A stretch of DNA of 15,106 bases. Origin: CAIMMJ01 sp037131955. GTDB lineage: Bacteria > Bacteroidota > Bacteroidia > UBA4408. Made by a program: the position numbers and the translations under genes. The stretch is from positions 1 through 15,106 of the forward strand of contig JBAXQC010000068.1 of NCBI GenBank assembly GCA_037131955.1, read 5' to 3'. Positions 6,387 through 14,231 of the stretch are shown here, one piece after another. Position 1 is the first letter of the stretch; every line of letters starts with the position of its first letter. The notes below the pieces were generated by a model. The model ran no database searches. It worked only from the letters and a program-made list of their open reading frames with translations, and was not told where the DNA came from.

Positions 6387-6420
6387 AAAAAAACACCTTG
6401 CTATTGAAAAGTGTTTTTTT
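6387..6420 (-). terminator. Rho-independent terminator after the metal-uptake operon
   Basis: AAAAAAACAC (6387-6396) and GTGTTTTTTT (6411-6420) form a perfect 10-bp stem with a 14-nt loop. On the minus strand it follows the stop of the lipocalin-like gene by about 12 nt and ends in a U run. It separates this operon from the thrS operon promoter downstream. The rest of 6190-6431 shows nothing else that I recognise. Confidence 0.75.
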
Positions 6421-6431
6421 CTTTATTCACA

Positions 6432-6902
6432 TTAATGATTGTGGTCATCTGTTTTTGTGAGTTTAATCACTACTTGTTTTCCTGGATAGCCTTGAGTGCT
6501 ATTGCTTGTTAGGTCAAACTGAGTTTTGCTGTTTCTTGTTAACTGGTAAACTCCGCTTAATTGCCAACACTGAATTGCAGCTTCGCCTTCTGTTTGATTA
6601 GATATTTCTAAGGTTTTTCCTTTGTCTCTTATTTGCCAGGCAAAGCTTACTTCAGGTTCTGCACTTCCAGACCCATGAGAATGACCTTCTGATTCCCATT
6701 TTCCGGAACAGGTTTCTTTGTAAATTTTGCAATCATTAAATTCTAAACTTGGCAACACTGTTTCTGCTACACCATCAATTACAAGAGAGCTGGCCTCCCA
6801 AGTTTCTCCAGAGAATTCATTAGAATATTTTTTGTCTTTGTTACACGAGCTTAAAAATAAAAAACCCGTTGCTACAAATACTAAAATTAATTGTTTTTTC
6901 AT
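6432..6902 (-). CDS. Lipocalin-like lipoprotein with His clusters
   Basis: The 156-aa protein has a lipoprotein signal with an LSSC box (Cys 20), so it is anchored in the envelope. The body has the short beta-strand pattern of small Bacteroidota lipocalin-like lipoproteins: an early GETWEASSLVIDG strand, a later GVYQLTRNSKTQFDLTSN strand and a final VVIKLTK strand. Two histidine clusters stand out: HSHGSG in a loop near residue 75 and the C-terminal DDHNH. They suggest metal binding. The gene is last in the operon, 19 nt after the preceding lipoprotein gene and just before a terminator. Lipocalin assignment is from fold-type pattern only and is moderate; metal role is inference from His content and neighbours. 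Confidence 0.7.
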   Translation of the reverse strand: MKKQLILVFVATGFLFLSSCNKDKKYSNEFSGETWEASSLVIDGVAETVLPSLEFNDCKIYKETCSGKWESEGHSHGSGSAEPEVSFAWQIRDKGKTLEISNQTEGEAAIQCWQLSGVYQLTRNSKTQFDLTSNSTQGYPGKQVVIKLTKTDDHNH

Positions 6903-6921
6903 GGTATAAATCTATAAATTA

Positions 6922-7485
6922 TTATTTTATTCTTGTATTAAATTCTACTTCAACATCTGTATCTCCTTTGGTTATATCTCCCGGAGCCGACACTTTTACT
7001 CCCGGTTGGTGTTTTAACGTTACTTTAGTTTTTCCTGTTGCACTTGAATTGGATGTTCTTAATTTAAACTTTAAGCCAATAGGATTTCCGCTAGCATCGG
7101 TATCATTATAACTAAAAGTAATTCCGGGAATTGTACTCGAATAAAAGAATTGATGGTCTTTGCCTTCTTCTAAAATTTCCGAAGAAATATCTACAACAGG
7201 ACTTTTAGTTTCGTCTTGCAGAACTAAATTCACCAAGTATGTTTTTCCTTTGTCTAGTATCAGCGAATCAATTGTTGCTGTATTTCCTCCGGGGCCATCG
7301 GCATCGCGGTACTGAGCATTTATAACAGTAGCATTGTTTGCCGAATCTGTTAACTGCACTTTTAAAGTAGTAATGTTTTCCGGCTGATTTACAATTGGAG
7401 CCGGAAGTTCTACTTGGTCTTTTTTGCACGATTGTATTGCATAACTTATTATAAGTACAAAAATAATTAATTTGTTTTTTTTCAT
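6922..7485 (-). CDS. Envelope lipoprotein partner of the TonB receptor
   Basis: The 187-aa lipoprotein (IQSC box, Cys 20) has the pattern of a Bacteroidota family found beside TonB-dependent receptors and often labelled 'type 1 periplasmic binding fold': an early ITTLKVQLTDSAN strand, YRDADGPGG (59-67), an acidic-His stretch EEGKDHQFFY (106-115) and a C-terminal VEVEFNTRIK strand. It is likely surface- or periplasm-exposed and may hand ligand to the receptor. Its ATG overlaps the receptor stop (ATGA, 7485-7482), so the two proteins are translated by coupling and probably made in matched amounts. The family label is from memory of similar sequences; the ligand is not shown by the sequence. Confidence 0.65.
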   Translation of the reverse strand: MKKNKLIIFVLIISYAIQSCKKDQVELPAPIVNQPENITTLKVQLTDSANNATVINAQYRDADGPGGNTATIDSLILDKGKTYLVNLVLQDETKSPVVDISSEILEEGKDHQFFYSSTIPGITFSYNDTDASGNPIGLKFKLRTSNSSATGKTKVTLKHQPGVKVSAPGDITKGDTDVEVEFNTRIK

Positions 7486-9818
7486 TTCTTGAAATTTGTT
7501 AAGTTACTTAATTTGATTTTTAAATAAAAATTTCTTCCCATTTCATCGGTATAATATCGGAATGAGTTTAGAAATTCTCTGTACTTGGTGTTTAGTAAAT
7601 TATTTACACCAAATACTATCACAACATTGTTTTTTCTTGAATTAAGCGTTTGGTAAGTAAGTTCAGCATTTAACAATTGATAAGCATTAGGAGGCAGTGC
7701 ATAATCAACTCCTGCGGGCAATCTAAATTGTTTTCCAACAAATAAATTTGAAATACTAAGGCTTGTATTTTTTAGATTTTTACCTGTGAATGGATTCAAC
7801 ACTAATTTTATTTCTGTTCTGTCGGATGGTATTCCATATATCCAATTTTTATTTTCTAAATCTTTGGCTCTTACCAAGGAATAATTGGTGATAAACGAAA
7901 CTTTTTCTGATAAAATTATTTCGCTATTAAAATCTGTTCCATATAAAAAGGCATTGGTTTGAAAATACTTAAAGGATGGGAAAGCACCCTGAATAAGCAA
8001 TACAGGTGGTTGAACAGGCAATAAAAAAATGAAATTATTTATTTGTTGTGCAAAAAATCCACCTTTAAACTTAAACCATTTTAGTTCATGAAAATTAAAG
8101 TCAATTGAACTTGAATAGGAATATTCTGGAATTAATGTTCTGTTTCCCATTTCAAAAGTGGCATTTGCCTGATGAATTCCATTGCTAAAAAGTTCGTTCA
8201 CAGAAGGTGCTCTCCATGCCGAAGACAAATTTGCCATTACATTTGATGTTGTAAATACCTTATAAATTAAACCCATTGAAATTGATGGTCTGTTAAAGTT
8301 TAGCTTATAATTATTTATTTGATCATTTCTGTCTCTTTCAAAAACGTTCAAAAATCTTTGGTCGTATCGGATGGCAAATTCTACCTCATAATTTTCTTGC
8401 CTGTAGTGTTCAATTAAAAATAATCCTCCTGTAATGCTCTGAAAGTTTGGAATTAAATTTCTGCCCAAATATATGTTGTACTGATTGCTAAAGGATGCAC
8501 CAAAACTACCTTGCCAACCCAACACTTTTTTATGTTCCCACAAAAAATCAAAAGAATGTGTGGTGAGTCTAAAATCTAATTCGGGTTTATTTAATGCAGC
8601 CAAAGAATCGTTGCGAGGTTTGCTTTTGTCAAATTCTGCTCGGTTGTTTTGCTGTAAAGCGTAAACAATTTCAAACTTACCATAATTATTACTGCTCAAG
8701 TGAAATCTATTTTTAAGCAAATAATGATTAACGCCTTGATACGGGCGATTAATTTTATAAGAAAAGTAAGAAGTATCAATAGGATTTTTTCTTTCAAAAG
8801 CTCTTTGTAAATCTGTTAAATTGCCAATGTGAGAACCACTAAAAATACCTAATTTGGTATTAAAATGACTTCCAAAAACATCTATACCCCAAGTTTTCTT
8901 TTTATAACTTATAGCAGCAGATTGATTAAATTCTTCCAAGCCCGAGTTAATTAAAAAATAATTGGGTGTATGAATATTGCCACCTTTTCTTAGTGTAGAT
9001 TGAATTCTAAATGCTAATGGACTTGTATTGCTAGTTTTTCCTTCTACAATTGCAGATAGCACTCCCATTCTCCCATTACTGAACAAGGCAGAATTTACTT
9101 CTGTTTTTATACCTGCTGTATCGGGCAAAACGGATGGTTCAATTAGTAGAGCGCCATTTAATGCATCGCTCCCATACCTTGCCGATGCCGCACCTTTTAA
9201 AACAGTAATTTTTGAGGCAACATAAGGGTCAATTTCAGGGGCATGTTCGCTCCCCCAATTCTGTCCTTCTTGTCTTATGCCATTGTTCAAAATTAATATT
9301 CTGTTGCTGTGCAAACCTCTTATTATGGGTTTAGAAATTGAACTTCCTGTTTTTAGTAAAGTAACACCAGTAACATCTTTTAGCACATCGCCTATGTTTC
9401 CGCCACTTTTGCTGAACAGTTCTAATTGATTTATTTCTGTTTTAGAAATACTGCCTAATTCATTGTCGTTGTGATTGTGAATGATCAATTCGTTCAAAAT
9501 TTTTGAATTACTTTTTAAGCTAGTTTCAATAATTGTATCTGTGCTTAGAAAAAATGAAATAGATTTATTTTCATACCCCAAAAGGCTAATTTGCAAAGAG
9601 ATATTGCCTTTGCACAGATTATTAAAATAAAAACTTCCGCTTGAATCGGTATACACAAGCGTGTTTTTTTCTTTAATAAATACGGAAACGTTTTCTAGAG
9701 TTTTCTTTGAATTATTATCTACAATTTTTCCACTTACTGCAATAGTGCATGCCCAGAGTGAAATAGAAGAATAGATAATACACAAAACAACTCCAATAAT
9801 TTTAAAAAATTGGGTCAT
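7482..9818 (-). CDS. TonB-dependent outer-membrane receptor, probably metal uptake
   Basis: The 778-aa outer-membrane receptor imports a ligand with energy from TonB-ExbBD. In order: signal peptide (1-23), carboxypeptidase-like regulatory beta-sandwich (about 27-103, GKIVDN...SGSFYFNNL...LLGY), a His-bearing segment IIHNHNDNE (112-120), the plug (about 130-230, with GDVLKDVTGV, IIRGLHSNRILILNNGIR and ITVLKGAASARYGSDALNGA), then a 22-strand type barrel ending near GRNFYLKIKLSN. The plug motif GQNWGSEHAPEID (185-197) resembles ZnuD-type zinc receptors, and with the His-rich neighbours suggests a metal ion. ATG 9818 is clear. The downstream lipoprotein overlaps by 4 nt; the upstream His-rich gene ends 35 nt away. 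A heme or siderophore ligand remains possible. Confidence 0.9.
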   Translation of the reverse strand: MTQFFKIIGVVLCIIYSSISLWACTIAVSGKIVDNNSKKTLENVSVFIKEKNTLVYTDSSGSFYFNNLCKGNISLQISLLGYENKSISFFLSTDTIIETSLKSNSKILNELIIHNHNDNELGSISKTEINQLELFSKSGGNIGDVLKDVTGVTLLKTGSSISKPIIRGLHSNRILILNNGIRQEGQNWGSEHAPEIDPYVASKITVLKGAASARYGSDALNGALLIEPSVLPDTAGIKTEVNSALFSNGRMGVLSAIVEGKTSNTSPLAFRIQSTLRKGGNIHTPNYFLINSGLEEFNQSAAISYKKKTWGIDVFGSHFNTKLGIFSGSHIGNLTDLQRAFERKNPIDTSYFSYKINRPYQGVNHYLLKNRFHLSSNNYGKFEIVYALQQNNRAEFDKSKPRNDSLAALNKPELDFRLTTHSFDFLWEHKKVLGWQGSFGASFSNQYNIYLGRNLIPNFQSITGGLFLIEHYRQENYEVEFAIRYDQRFLNVFERDRNDQINNYKLNFNRPSISMGLIYKVFTTSNVMANLSSAWRAPSVNELFSNGIHQANATFEMGNRTLIPEYSYSSSIDFNFHELKWFKFKGGFFAQQINNFIFLLPVQPPVLLIQGAFPSFKYFQTNAFLYGTDFNSEIILSEKVSFITNYSLVRAKDLENKNWIYGIPSDRTEIKLVLNPFTGKNLKNTSLSISNLFVGKQFRLPAGVDYALPPNAYQLLNAELTYQTLNSRKNNVVIVFGVNNLLNTKYREFLNSFRYYTDEMGRNFYLKIKLSNLTNFKK

Positions 9819-9853
9819 TAAAATTTAAATTTAAATTGAATTGATAAATGGAT

Positions 9854-10180
9854 TTAAAAATTCAATTCGGGCGGTCCTCTATTTGCTGAGTAAAGTAAAA
9901 ATGGAAATGAATTTTCTTTGTAACTTCTTATGCTAAACGTAAAAAGTAAAATAGCCAAAAGTGTAAAGAAAAATGGGTATTGGGTTAAGAAATTTTGTAG
10001 TTGAAAGTGATTAAAGTTGCAGTGGTTGTGAAGAAGGCTAACTGAATCATTTTGTGTGCTTTCGCAAAAATGTTCCTCGTGATGAGCCACATTATGAAAC
10101 AACTCGCCAGGAAGCATACTTATTAAAAAGATGCTTAATACTATTAACGATAAATTGTTCTTTAATTTCAATGCGGACAA
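9854..10180 (-). CDS. Small His-rich membrane protein
   Basis: Up to 108 aa, with an N-terminal hydrophobic segment (LSLIVLSIFLISML), a His/Cys-rich exposed loop (FHNVAHHEEHFCES, then LLHNHCNFNHF), a second membrane segment (FFFTLLAILLFTFSI) and a short tail ending NRGPPELNF. This is the layout of small proteins that precede metal transporters in Bacteroidota, where His and Cys probably bind metal in the periplasm. It is first in the operon with the receptor 35 nt downstream. The start is uncertain: TTG at 10180 overlaps a TATATTTG -7 motif (10185-10178), so TTG 10171 (start MKLKNNLSLIV) may be more likely; the first ATG (10117) would cut into the first helix. Specific metal unknown. Confidence 0.65.
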   Translation of the reverse strand: MSALKLKNNLSLIVLSIFLISMLPGELFHNVAHHEEHFCESTQNDSVSLLHNHCNFNHFQLQNFLTQYPFFFTLLAILLFTFSIRSYKENSFPFLLYSANRGPPELNF

Positions 10181-10210
10181 ATATACATAAGTTTTTTTTT
10201 TATAAGTTTG
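10178..10210. promoter_or_regulatory. Divergent promoter region with direct repeat
   Basis: Between the minus-strand metal operon and the plus-strand carboxylase lie two -7-like motifs: TATATTTG on the minus strand (10185-10178) and TAAGTTTG on the plus strand (10203-10210). Neither has a matching TTTG at 19 nt. An 8-nt direct repeat ATAAGTTT occurs at 10187-10194 and 10202-10209, start to start 15 nt, separated by a T run. It could be a regulator site, but no clear Fur or Zur dyad is visible. Confidence 0.35.
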
Positions 10211-10247
10211 AATACTTGTTACTTTAGCCGAATAATTAAAAAATAAT

Positions 10248-11876
10248 ATGAATTTGGAATTTAATAAAAACGAAGACGCAAATAAACTTATGCTTTCTGA
10301 AATGAAACGTAAGCTTGAACTTGTTTCTTTGGGAGGTGGTCAAAAGAGGATAGATAAATTGCATAGCGAAGGAAAAATGACTGCCCGAGAACGTATAAAT
10401 TATTTGTTAGATGTAGGGAAACCTTTTGTTGAAATAGGTGCTTTTGCTGGAGAAGGAATGTACAAAGAACACGGTGGTTGCCCCAGTGGTGGAGTTGTAA
10501 TTGTTATTGGTTATGTAAAAAATCGTCAATGTATAGTCGTTGCTAATGATGCAACCGTAAAAGCTGGAGCTTGGTTCCCAATTACTGGAAAGAAGAATTT
10601 AAGAGCTCAAGAAATTGCGATGGAAAATAAATTACCCATTGTTTATTTGGTAGACAGTGCAGGAGTTTATTTACCGATGCAAGATGAGATATTTCCGGAT
10701 AAGGAGCATTTTGGAAGAATTTTTAGAAACAACGCCATCATGTCTTCTATGGGAATTGTTCAAATTGCAGCAATTATGGGGAGCTGTGTGGCTGGTGGTG
10801 CATATTTGCCAATTATGAGTGATGAAGCAATGATTGTAGATAAAACGGGTAGTATTTTTCTTGCTGGATCTTATCTGGTTAAGGCTGCAATAGGAGAGGA
10901 CATAGATAACGAAACATTGGGAGGTGCCACCACGCAATGCGAAATAAGCGGTGTTACTGATAATAAATGTAAAGACGACAAAGATGCCTTAGATAAAATC
11001 AAAAATATTTTTGATAAATTGGGAAATTACGAAAATGCAGGATTTAATAGAGTAGAAGCAAAGGAACCAAAAGAAAATCCCAGCGAAATTTATGGCATAC
11101 TTCCATCTGCAAGAGACAAGCAATACGATATGCACGAGATTATTTATCGCTTGGTAGATGATTCAGACTTTGATGAGTACAAAGAAAAATATGGACAGTC
11201 TATTGTTTGTGGAACTGCAAGAATAGACGGTTGGGCCATAGGTATAATTGCCAATCAAAGAAAAGTTGTAAAAAGCAAAAAAGGAGAAATGCAATTTGGC
11301 GGTGTAATATATAGTGATAGTGCAGATAAAGCAGCAAGGTTCATTATGAACTGCAATCAAAGAAAAATACCATTGGTTTTTTTACAAGATGTAACGGGTT
11401 TCATGGTGGGTTCTCGTTCTGAGCAAGGCGGCATAATAAAAGATGGAGCAAAATTAGTGAACGCCATGAGCAATTCTGTAGTACCTAAATTTACAATAAT
11501 TATTGGCAACTCTTATGGTGCAGGAAATTATGCAATGTGCGGAAAGGCTTACGACCCCAGATTAATAGTTGCTTGGCCAAGCGCTCAAATTGCCGTTATG
11601 GGAGGAGCACAGGCAGCAAAAGTATTATTGCAAATTCAAGTTGCCTCTCTTAAATCTCAAGGAAAAGAAATCCAAAAAGAAGAGGAAGAAAGAATGCTAG
11701 AAGAAATTACTGCACGATATACAAGCCAAACAACACCTTATTATGCGGCAAGCAGATTGTGGGTTGATGCCATTATTGATCCTTTAGAAACCAGAAAAAC
11801 AATTTCTATGGGAATTGAAATGGCAAATAATGCACCCATCGAAAAAAAATATAACGTAGGAATAATTCAAACCTAA
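10248..11876 (+). CDS. Acyl-CoA carboxylase, carboxyltransferase (beta) subunit
   Basis: Transfers carboxyl from carboxybiotin to an acyl-CoA. The 542-aa product has both crotonase-type halves. The N-half has MTARERINYLLDVG (44-57), ATVKAGAWFPITGKKNLRAQEIA (about 102-124), VDSAGVYLPMQDEIFP (135-150) and GSCVAGGAYLPIMSDE (178-193). The C-half has GEMQFGGVIYSDSADKAARF, LQDVTGFMVG (379-388), IIIGNSYGAGNYAMCGKAYDPR (417-438) and AWPSAQIAVMGG (442-453). The VDS.G..LP.QDE motif is closer to methylcrotonyl-CoA carboxylase beta than to the propionyl-CoA type, so leucine breakdown is a reasonable but unproved role. ATG 10248 is used. No biotin carboxylase or biotin carrier gene is nearby, so the partner must be encoded elsewhere. 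The next gene follows after 2 nt. Confidence 0.92.
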   Translation: MNLEFNKNEDANKLMLSEMKRKLELVSLGGGQKRIDKLHSEGKMTARERINYLLDVGKPFVEIGAFAGEGMYKEHGGCPSGGVVIVIGYVKNRQCIVVANDATVKAGAWFPITGKKNLRAQEIAMENKLPIVYLVDSAGVYLPMQDEIFPDKEHFGRIFRNNAIMSSMGIVQIAAIMGSCVAGGAYLPIMSDEAMIVDKTGSIFLAGSYLVKAAIGEDIDNETLGGATTQCEISGVTDNKCKDDKDALDKIKNIFDKLGNYENAGFNRVEAKEPKENPSEIYGILPSARDKQYDMHEIIYRLVDDSDFDEYKEKYGQSIVCGTARIDGWAIGIIANQRKVVKSKKGEMQFGGVIYSDSADKAARFIMNCNQRKIPLVFLQDVTGFMVGSRSEQGGIIKDGAKLVNAMSNSVVPKFTIIIGNSYGAGNYAMCGKAYDPRLIVAWPSAQIAVMGGAQAAKVLLQIQVASLKSQGKEIQKEEEERMLEEITARYTSQTTPYYAASRLWVDAIIDPLETRKTISMGIEMANNAPIEKKYNVGIIQT

Positions 11877-11878
11877 AT

Positions 11879-12508
11879 TTGAAAAAAGTAGCATTAACAT
11901 ATTCTTTTTTACTTTTTTGCAATCTTGCTTTGCATGCAGCAGGGCTCGTTGTGGAGTGTGAAGGCTATTTTATTAGAAAAGGTTCCAAAGATACAATACA
12001 CTCAAAAATTATAGTTCCTATTGATGCCGACAAAAGAATACAATTTAAAAAACTACAATGGAAGGTTACAATAAAAGATAAATTTTCTTTTATAGATTTT
12101 GAAAAAGAACCAGAGGAGTTAAAAGAATTTGGCTTTGCCTACAACAAAAGAAAATATGTTTATTGGGCTGTTCCAAACCCGTTTGAAATTTCTGGACCAA
12201 AAACAAGTAAAATTTATAACTTTATTTTTTTGAGGTTACGTAAGCCCGGATTTTGCAAAATATTTTCTGGTTATACCTACGAAAAAGGACTTTCACCAAC
12301 AGAAGGAAGACAAGACGAGGATTTAATCTTAAAGGCAAACAACAAAGAGTGGATGGTAGTTAGAAAGTCAGAATTTATTTCAGATGTGAGGTATTATTTT
12401 TCTGATTGCCAAGAAATAATTGAAAAAGTAAACAATAAAACCTACAATGAAAAAGACCTTGAGAAAATTGTTTCAGATTATAACAATTTTATATCAAGCA
12501 AGAAATAG
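11879..12508 (+). CDS. Unrecognised exported protein, TTG start
   Basis: I do not recognise the 209-aa product. A signal peptide is clear: KK, hydrophobic stretch and a cleavage-like LHAAG near residue 20, so it is probably exported to the periplasm. The mature part is lysine-rich, with alternating strand-like segments (FSFIDFEKEP, YVYWAVPNPFEISGPK, IYNFIFLRLRKPGFC) and a helical, charged C-terminus. The start is taken as TTG 11879, the only start that keeps the whole signal peptide, 2 nt after the carboxylase stop. It lies in the same tight plus-strand run as the TerB-like and Sua5 genes, 5 nt before the former. Three cysteines in the mature part (CEGYF, GFCKIF, SDCQEI) could include a disulphide. 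Confidence 0.7.
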   Translation: MKKVALTYSFLLFCNLALHAAGLVVECEGYFIRKGSKDTIHSKIIVPIDADKRIQFKKLQWKVTIKDKFSFIDFEKEPEELKEFGFAYNKRKYVYWAVPNPFEISGPKTSKIYNFIFLRLRKPGFCKIFSGYTYEKGLSPTEGRQDEDLILKANNKEWMVVRKSEFISDVRYYFSDCQEIIEKVNNKTYNEKDLEKIVSDYNNFISSKK

Positions 12509-12513
12509 AAATT

Positions 12514-12885
12514 ATGAATACACAAGTAAGCAGAACAACTACCTTTACTAAAACCTTAGCAGGATTACATTTACTAATGATAATTGCAGAAAGTGATGGA
12601 TTGGTAAGTGTAGAAGAAGAAAAAATTATAAAAAAATACATCAAAACAAATTATTCCTTTTTATCTGATTTAGAGAGTGAAATGCAAGTTTTACGTAACC
12701 TCCCAAAAGAATTGTATTTGCCTCATTTTACAAAGTCTGCCAGCGATTTTTTTTCACAATCAAACGAAAAAGAACGGTTAGAATTTATTAATTTCGTTTT
12801 CAAATTAATCAAGGCTGATAAGCAAATAAGCCGAGAAGAAAATAAATTTTTAAACGAATTATATAACCTTTGGGGATTGGATTAA
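12514..12885 (+). CDS. TerB-like (TerB/DjlA N-terminal fold) protein
   Basis: The 123-aa cytoplasmic, all-helical protein has the TerB-type double motif: helix LHLLMIIAESDGLVSVEEEKI (about 18-38) and a second copy-like helix FVFKLIKADKQISREENKFL (about 95-113). The acidic residues that bind metal in this family are E26, D28 and E35 or E36 in the first, and D102, E108 and E109 in the second. Role is usually unknown; TerB relatives are linked to tellurite or stress response and to membrane-associated complexes, but nothing here shows that role and no other ter genes are present. ATG 12514 is 5 nt after the previous stop, and its stop overlaps the Sua5 start (TAATG). Confidence 0.8.
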   Translation: MNTQVSRTTTFTKTLAGLHLLMIIAESDGLVSVEEEKIIKKYIKTNYSFLSDLESEMQVLRNLPKELYLPHFTKSASDFFSQSNEKERLEFINFVFKLIKADKQISREENKFLNELYNLWGLD

Positions 12886-13874
12886 TGCCAAATTATATTT
12901 CAATTGAAACAGCCTCCGAACTATTAAAAAACAAAAAAGTTGTGGCTATTCCCACTGAAACTGTTTATGGTTTGGCGGCAGATGCTACCAGTAAATTAGC
13001 AGTAAATAAAATATACAAAATAAAAAATCGCCCAAGCGATAATCCATTAATTTGTCACTTTTATGGAATAAAACAAATTATAGAATGGGGATTTGTTTTA
13101 AATGAAATTGAAAAAAAAATAATAAAGAAATTTTCTCCGGGTCCAATAAGCTTAAAACTACAATTACCTAAAAAATCAAAGTTAAAAGTGGCCACAGCAG
13201 GATTAGAGTCTGTAATTGTTAGAATCCCTTCCAATAAAATTTTTAGAGAAATAATTAAGGCTACAAATAAGCCCTTGGCTGCTCCATCTGCTAATACATC
13301 GGGCAGGTACAGCCCTACTACAGCAAAAATGGTGTGGGAAGATTTAGGAAAAAAAGTAGATGGCATTGTTAATGGAGGGAAATGTAAATTTGGAATAGAG
13401 AGCACAATAATAGATGCAGAAAATCCAGCACTACTAAAAATATTAAGGCCTGGCCCAATAGGCATTCAAGAATTGAAAGAACTTATAGGAGCTGACGTAA
13501 AGATTAAAACCGTTAAACCCATTTCTGCAACACCCGGAAGCAAATACAAACATTATGCTCCTAAAGCTACAGTTAGAACGCTTTTGCTTTCAAAAAATTT
13601 AAAAATAAAACCAAATTCAATATTGCTTCTTACCAGTGAAGATATCAAAAAGTGGAAAGCAAGTAAATTTTATGATAAAAGCATAAAAACAAACTCACTA
13701 GGTAGCATTTACGAACCAAATAAAATTTCAAAAAATATCTACAGGAAGTTTTTTGAAATAGACCAAAAAGGTTTTGATTTTATTTATTTAAGCAAGCTAA
13801 ACACAAACTCATTCTCCGAAAAAGGTTCAGGCAAAGCACTGGCAGAAAGATTAAGTAAAGTGTTGTGCCAATAG
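12885..13874 (+). CDS. Threonylcarbamoyl-AMP synthase, Sua5 type
   Basis: Makes L-threonylcarbamoyl-AMP from threonine, bicarbonate and ATP for the t6A37 modification of ANN-decoding tRNAs. The 329-aa protein has the YrdC fold (about 1-205: AIPTETVYGLAADA, KIYKIKNRPSDNPL, FSPGPISLKL, APSANTSGRYSPTT, GIESTIID, ILRPGPI), then the linker PGSKYKHYAP (217-226) and the C-terminal Sua5 domain, ending with the SEKGSGKALAERL stretch. So it is the long Sua5 form, not the short TsaC form. The start is ATG 12885, overlapping the TerB stop in TAATG; an upstream in-frame TTG at 12870 is not needed. It is last in the plus-strand operon. The conserved SAN motif (135-137) and KxxR (47-49) are intact. Confidence 0.95.
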   Translation: MPNYISIETASELLKNKKVVAIPTETVYGLAADATSKLAVNKIYKIKNRPSDNPLICHFYGIKQIIEWGFVLNEIEKKIIKKFSPGPISLKLQLPKKSKLKVATAGLESVIVRIPSNKIFREIIKATNKPLAAPSANTSGRYSPTTAKMVWEDLGKKVDGIVNGGKCKFGIESTIIDAENPALLKILRPGPIGIQELKELIGADVKIKTVKPISATPGSKYKHYAPKATVRTLLLSKNLKIKPNSILLLTSEDIKKWKASKFYDKSIKTNSLGSIYEPNKISKNIYRKFFEIDQKGFDFIYLSKLNTNSFSEKGSGKALAERLSKVLCQ

Positions 13875-13937
13875 TTTAATTTTCAATTACAATACCACCT
13901 CTAAAGTCATGGATTTTAAAAGAGTTTTTAAAAAAAA

Positions 13938-14231
13938 TTATTTTTTCTTCGGTTTTAGATAAATTTGAATGGCTTTTACATAGTCTTCAAACGCTTTTAT
14001 ACCTGTTTTGGTAATCTTACACATTGTTTGTGGATAATTGTTTTTAAACGATTTTTCCATTTCAATGTAGTTAGCGTCTTTTAATTTTTGCAGTTGAACA
14101 CTTAAGTTACCCGCAGTTGAATTTGTTTTTTCTTTAAGAAAAGAAAATTCTGCCTGCTTTACTCCAACCAAGATTGAAATAAGTGCTAATCTTAGTTGGG
14201 AATGTAGAATTGGGTCTAATTCTTTAAGCAT
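13938..14231 (-). CDS. Winged-helix transcriptional regulator (HTH_34-like)
   Basis: The 97-aa DNA-binding protein matches the small winged-helix family in Bacteroidota: DPILHSQLRLALISIL, then LKEKTNSTAGNLSVQLQKLKDANYIEMEKSF (recognition helix about 38-52, wing after it), and a KITKTGIKAFEDYVKAI C-terminal helix. It is cytoplasmic and likely binds DNA as a dimer. It overlaps the upstream membrane protein by 8 nt (ATG 14231-14229, upstream stop 14226-14224), so the pair is translated by coupling and probably works together. The palindrome at 14886-14904 is the likely operator, inferred from position. No metal- or ligand-binding cysteine pair is seen; one Cys (51st-to-last region, TMCKITK) is single. 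Confidence 0.85.
   Translation of the reverse strand: MLKELDPILHSQLRLALISILVGVKQAEFSFLKEKTNSTAGNLSVQLQKLKDANYIEMEKSFKNNYPQTMCKITKTGIKAFEDYVKAIQIYLKPKKK

Noticed and set aside
12870..12884. Upstream TTG start for the Sua5 gene
   Set aside because: ATG 12885 gives the normal family N-terminus and a typical TAATG overlap.
13875..13937. Bidirectional terminator between the convergent Sua5 and regulator genes
   Set aside because: The gap has A and T runs and TTTTAAAA palindromes but no GC-containing stem, so no terminator can be claimed.
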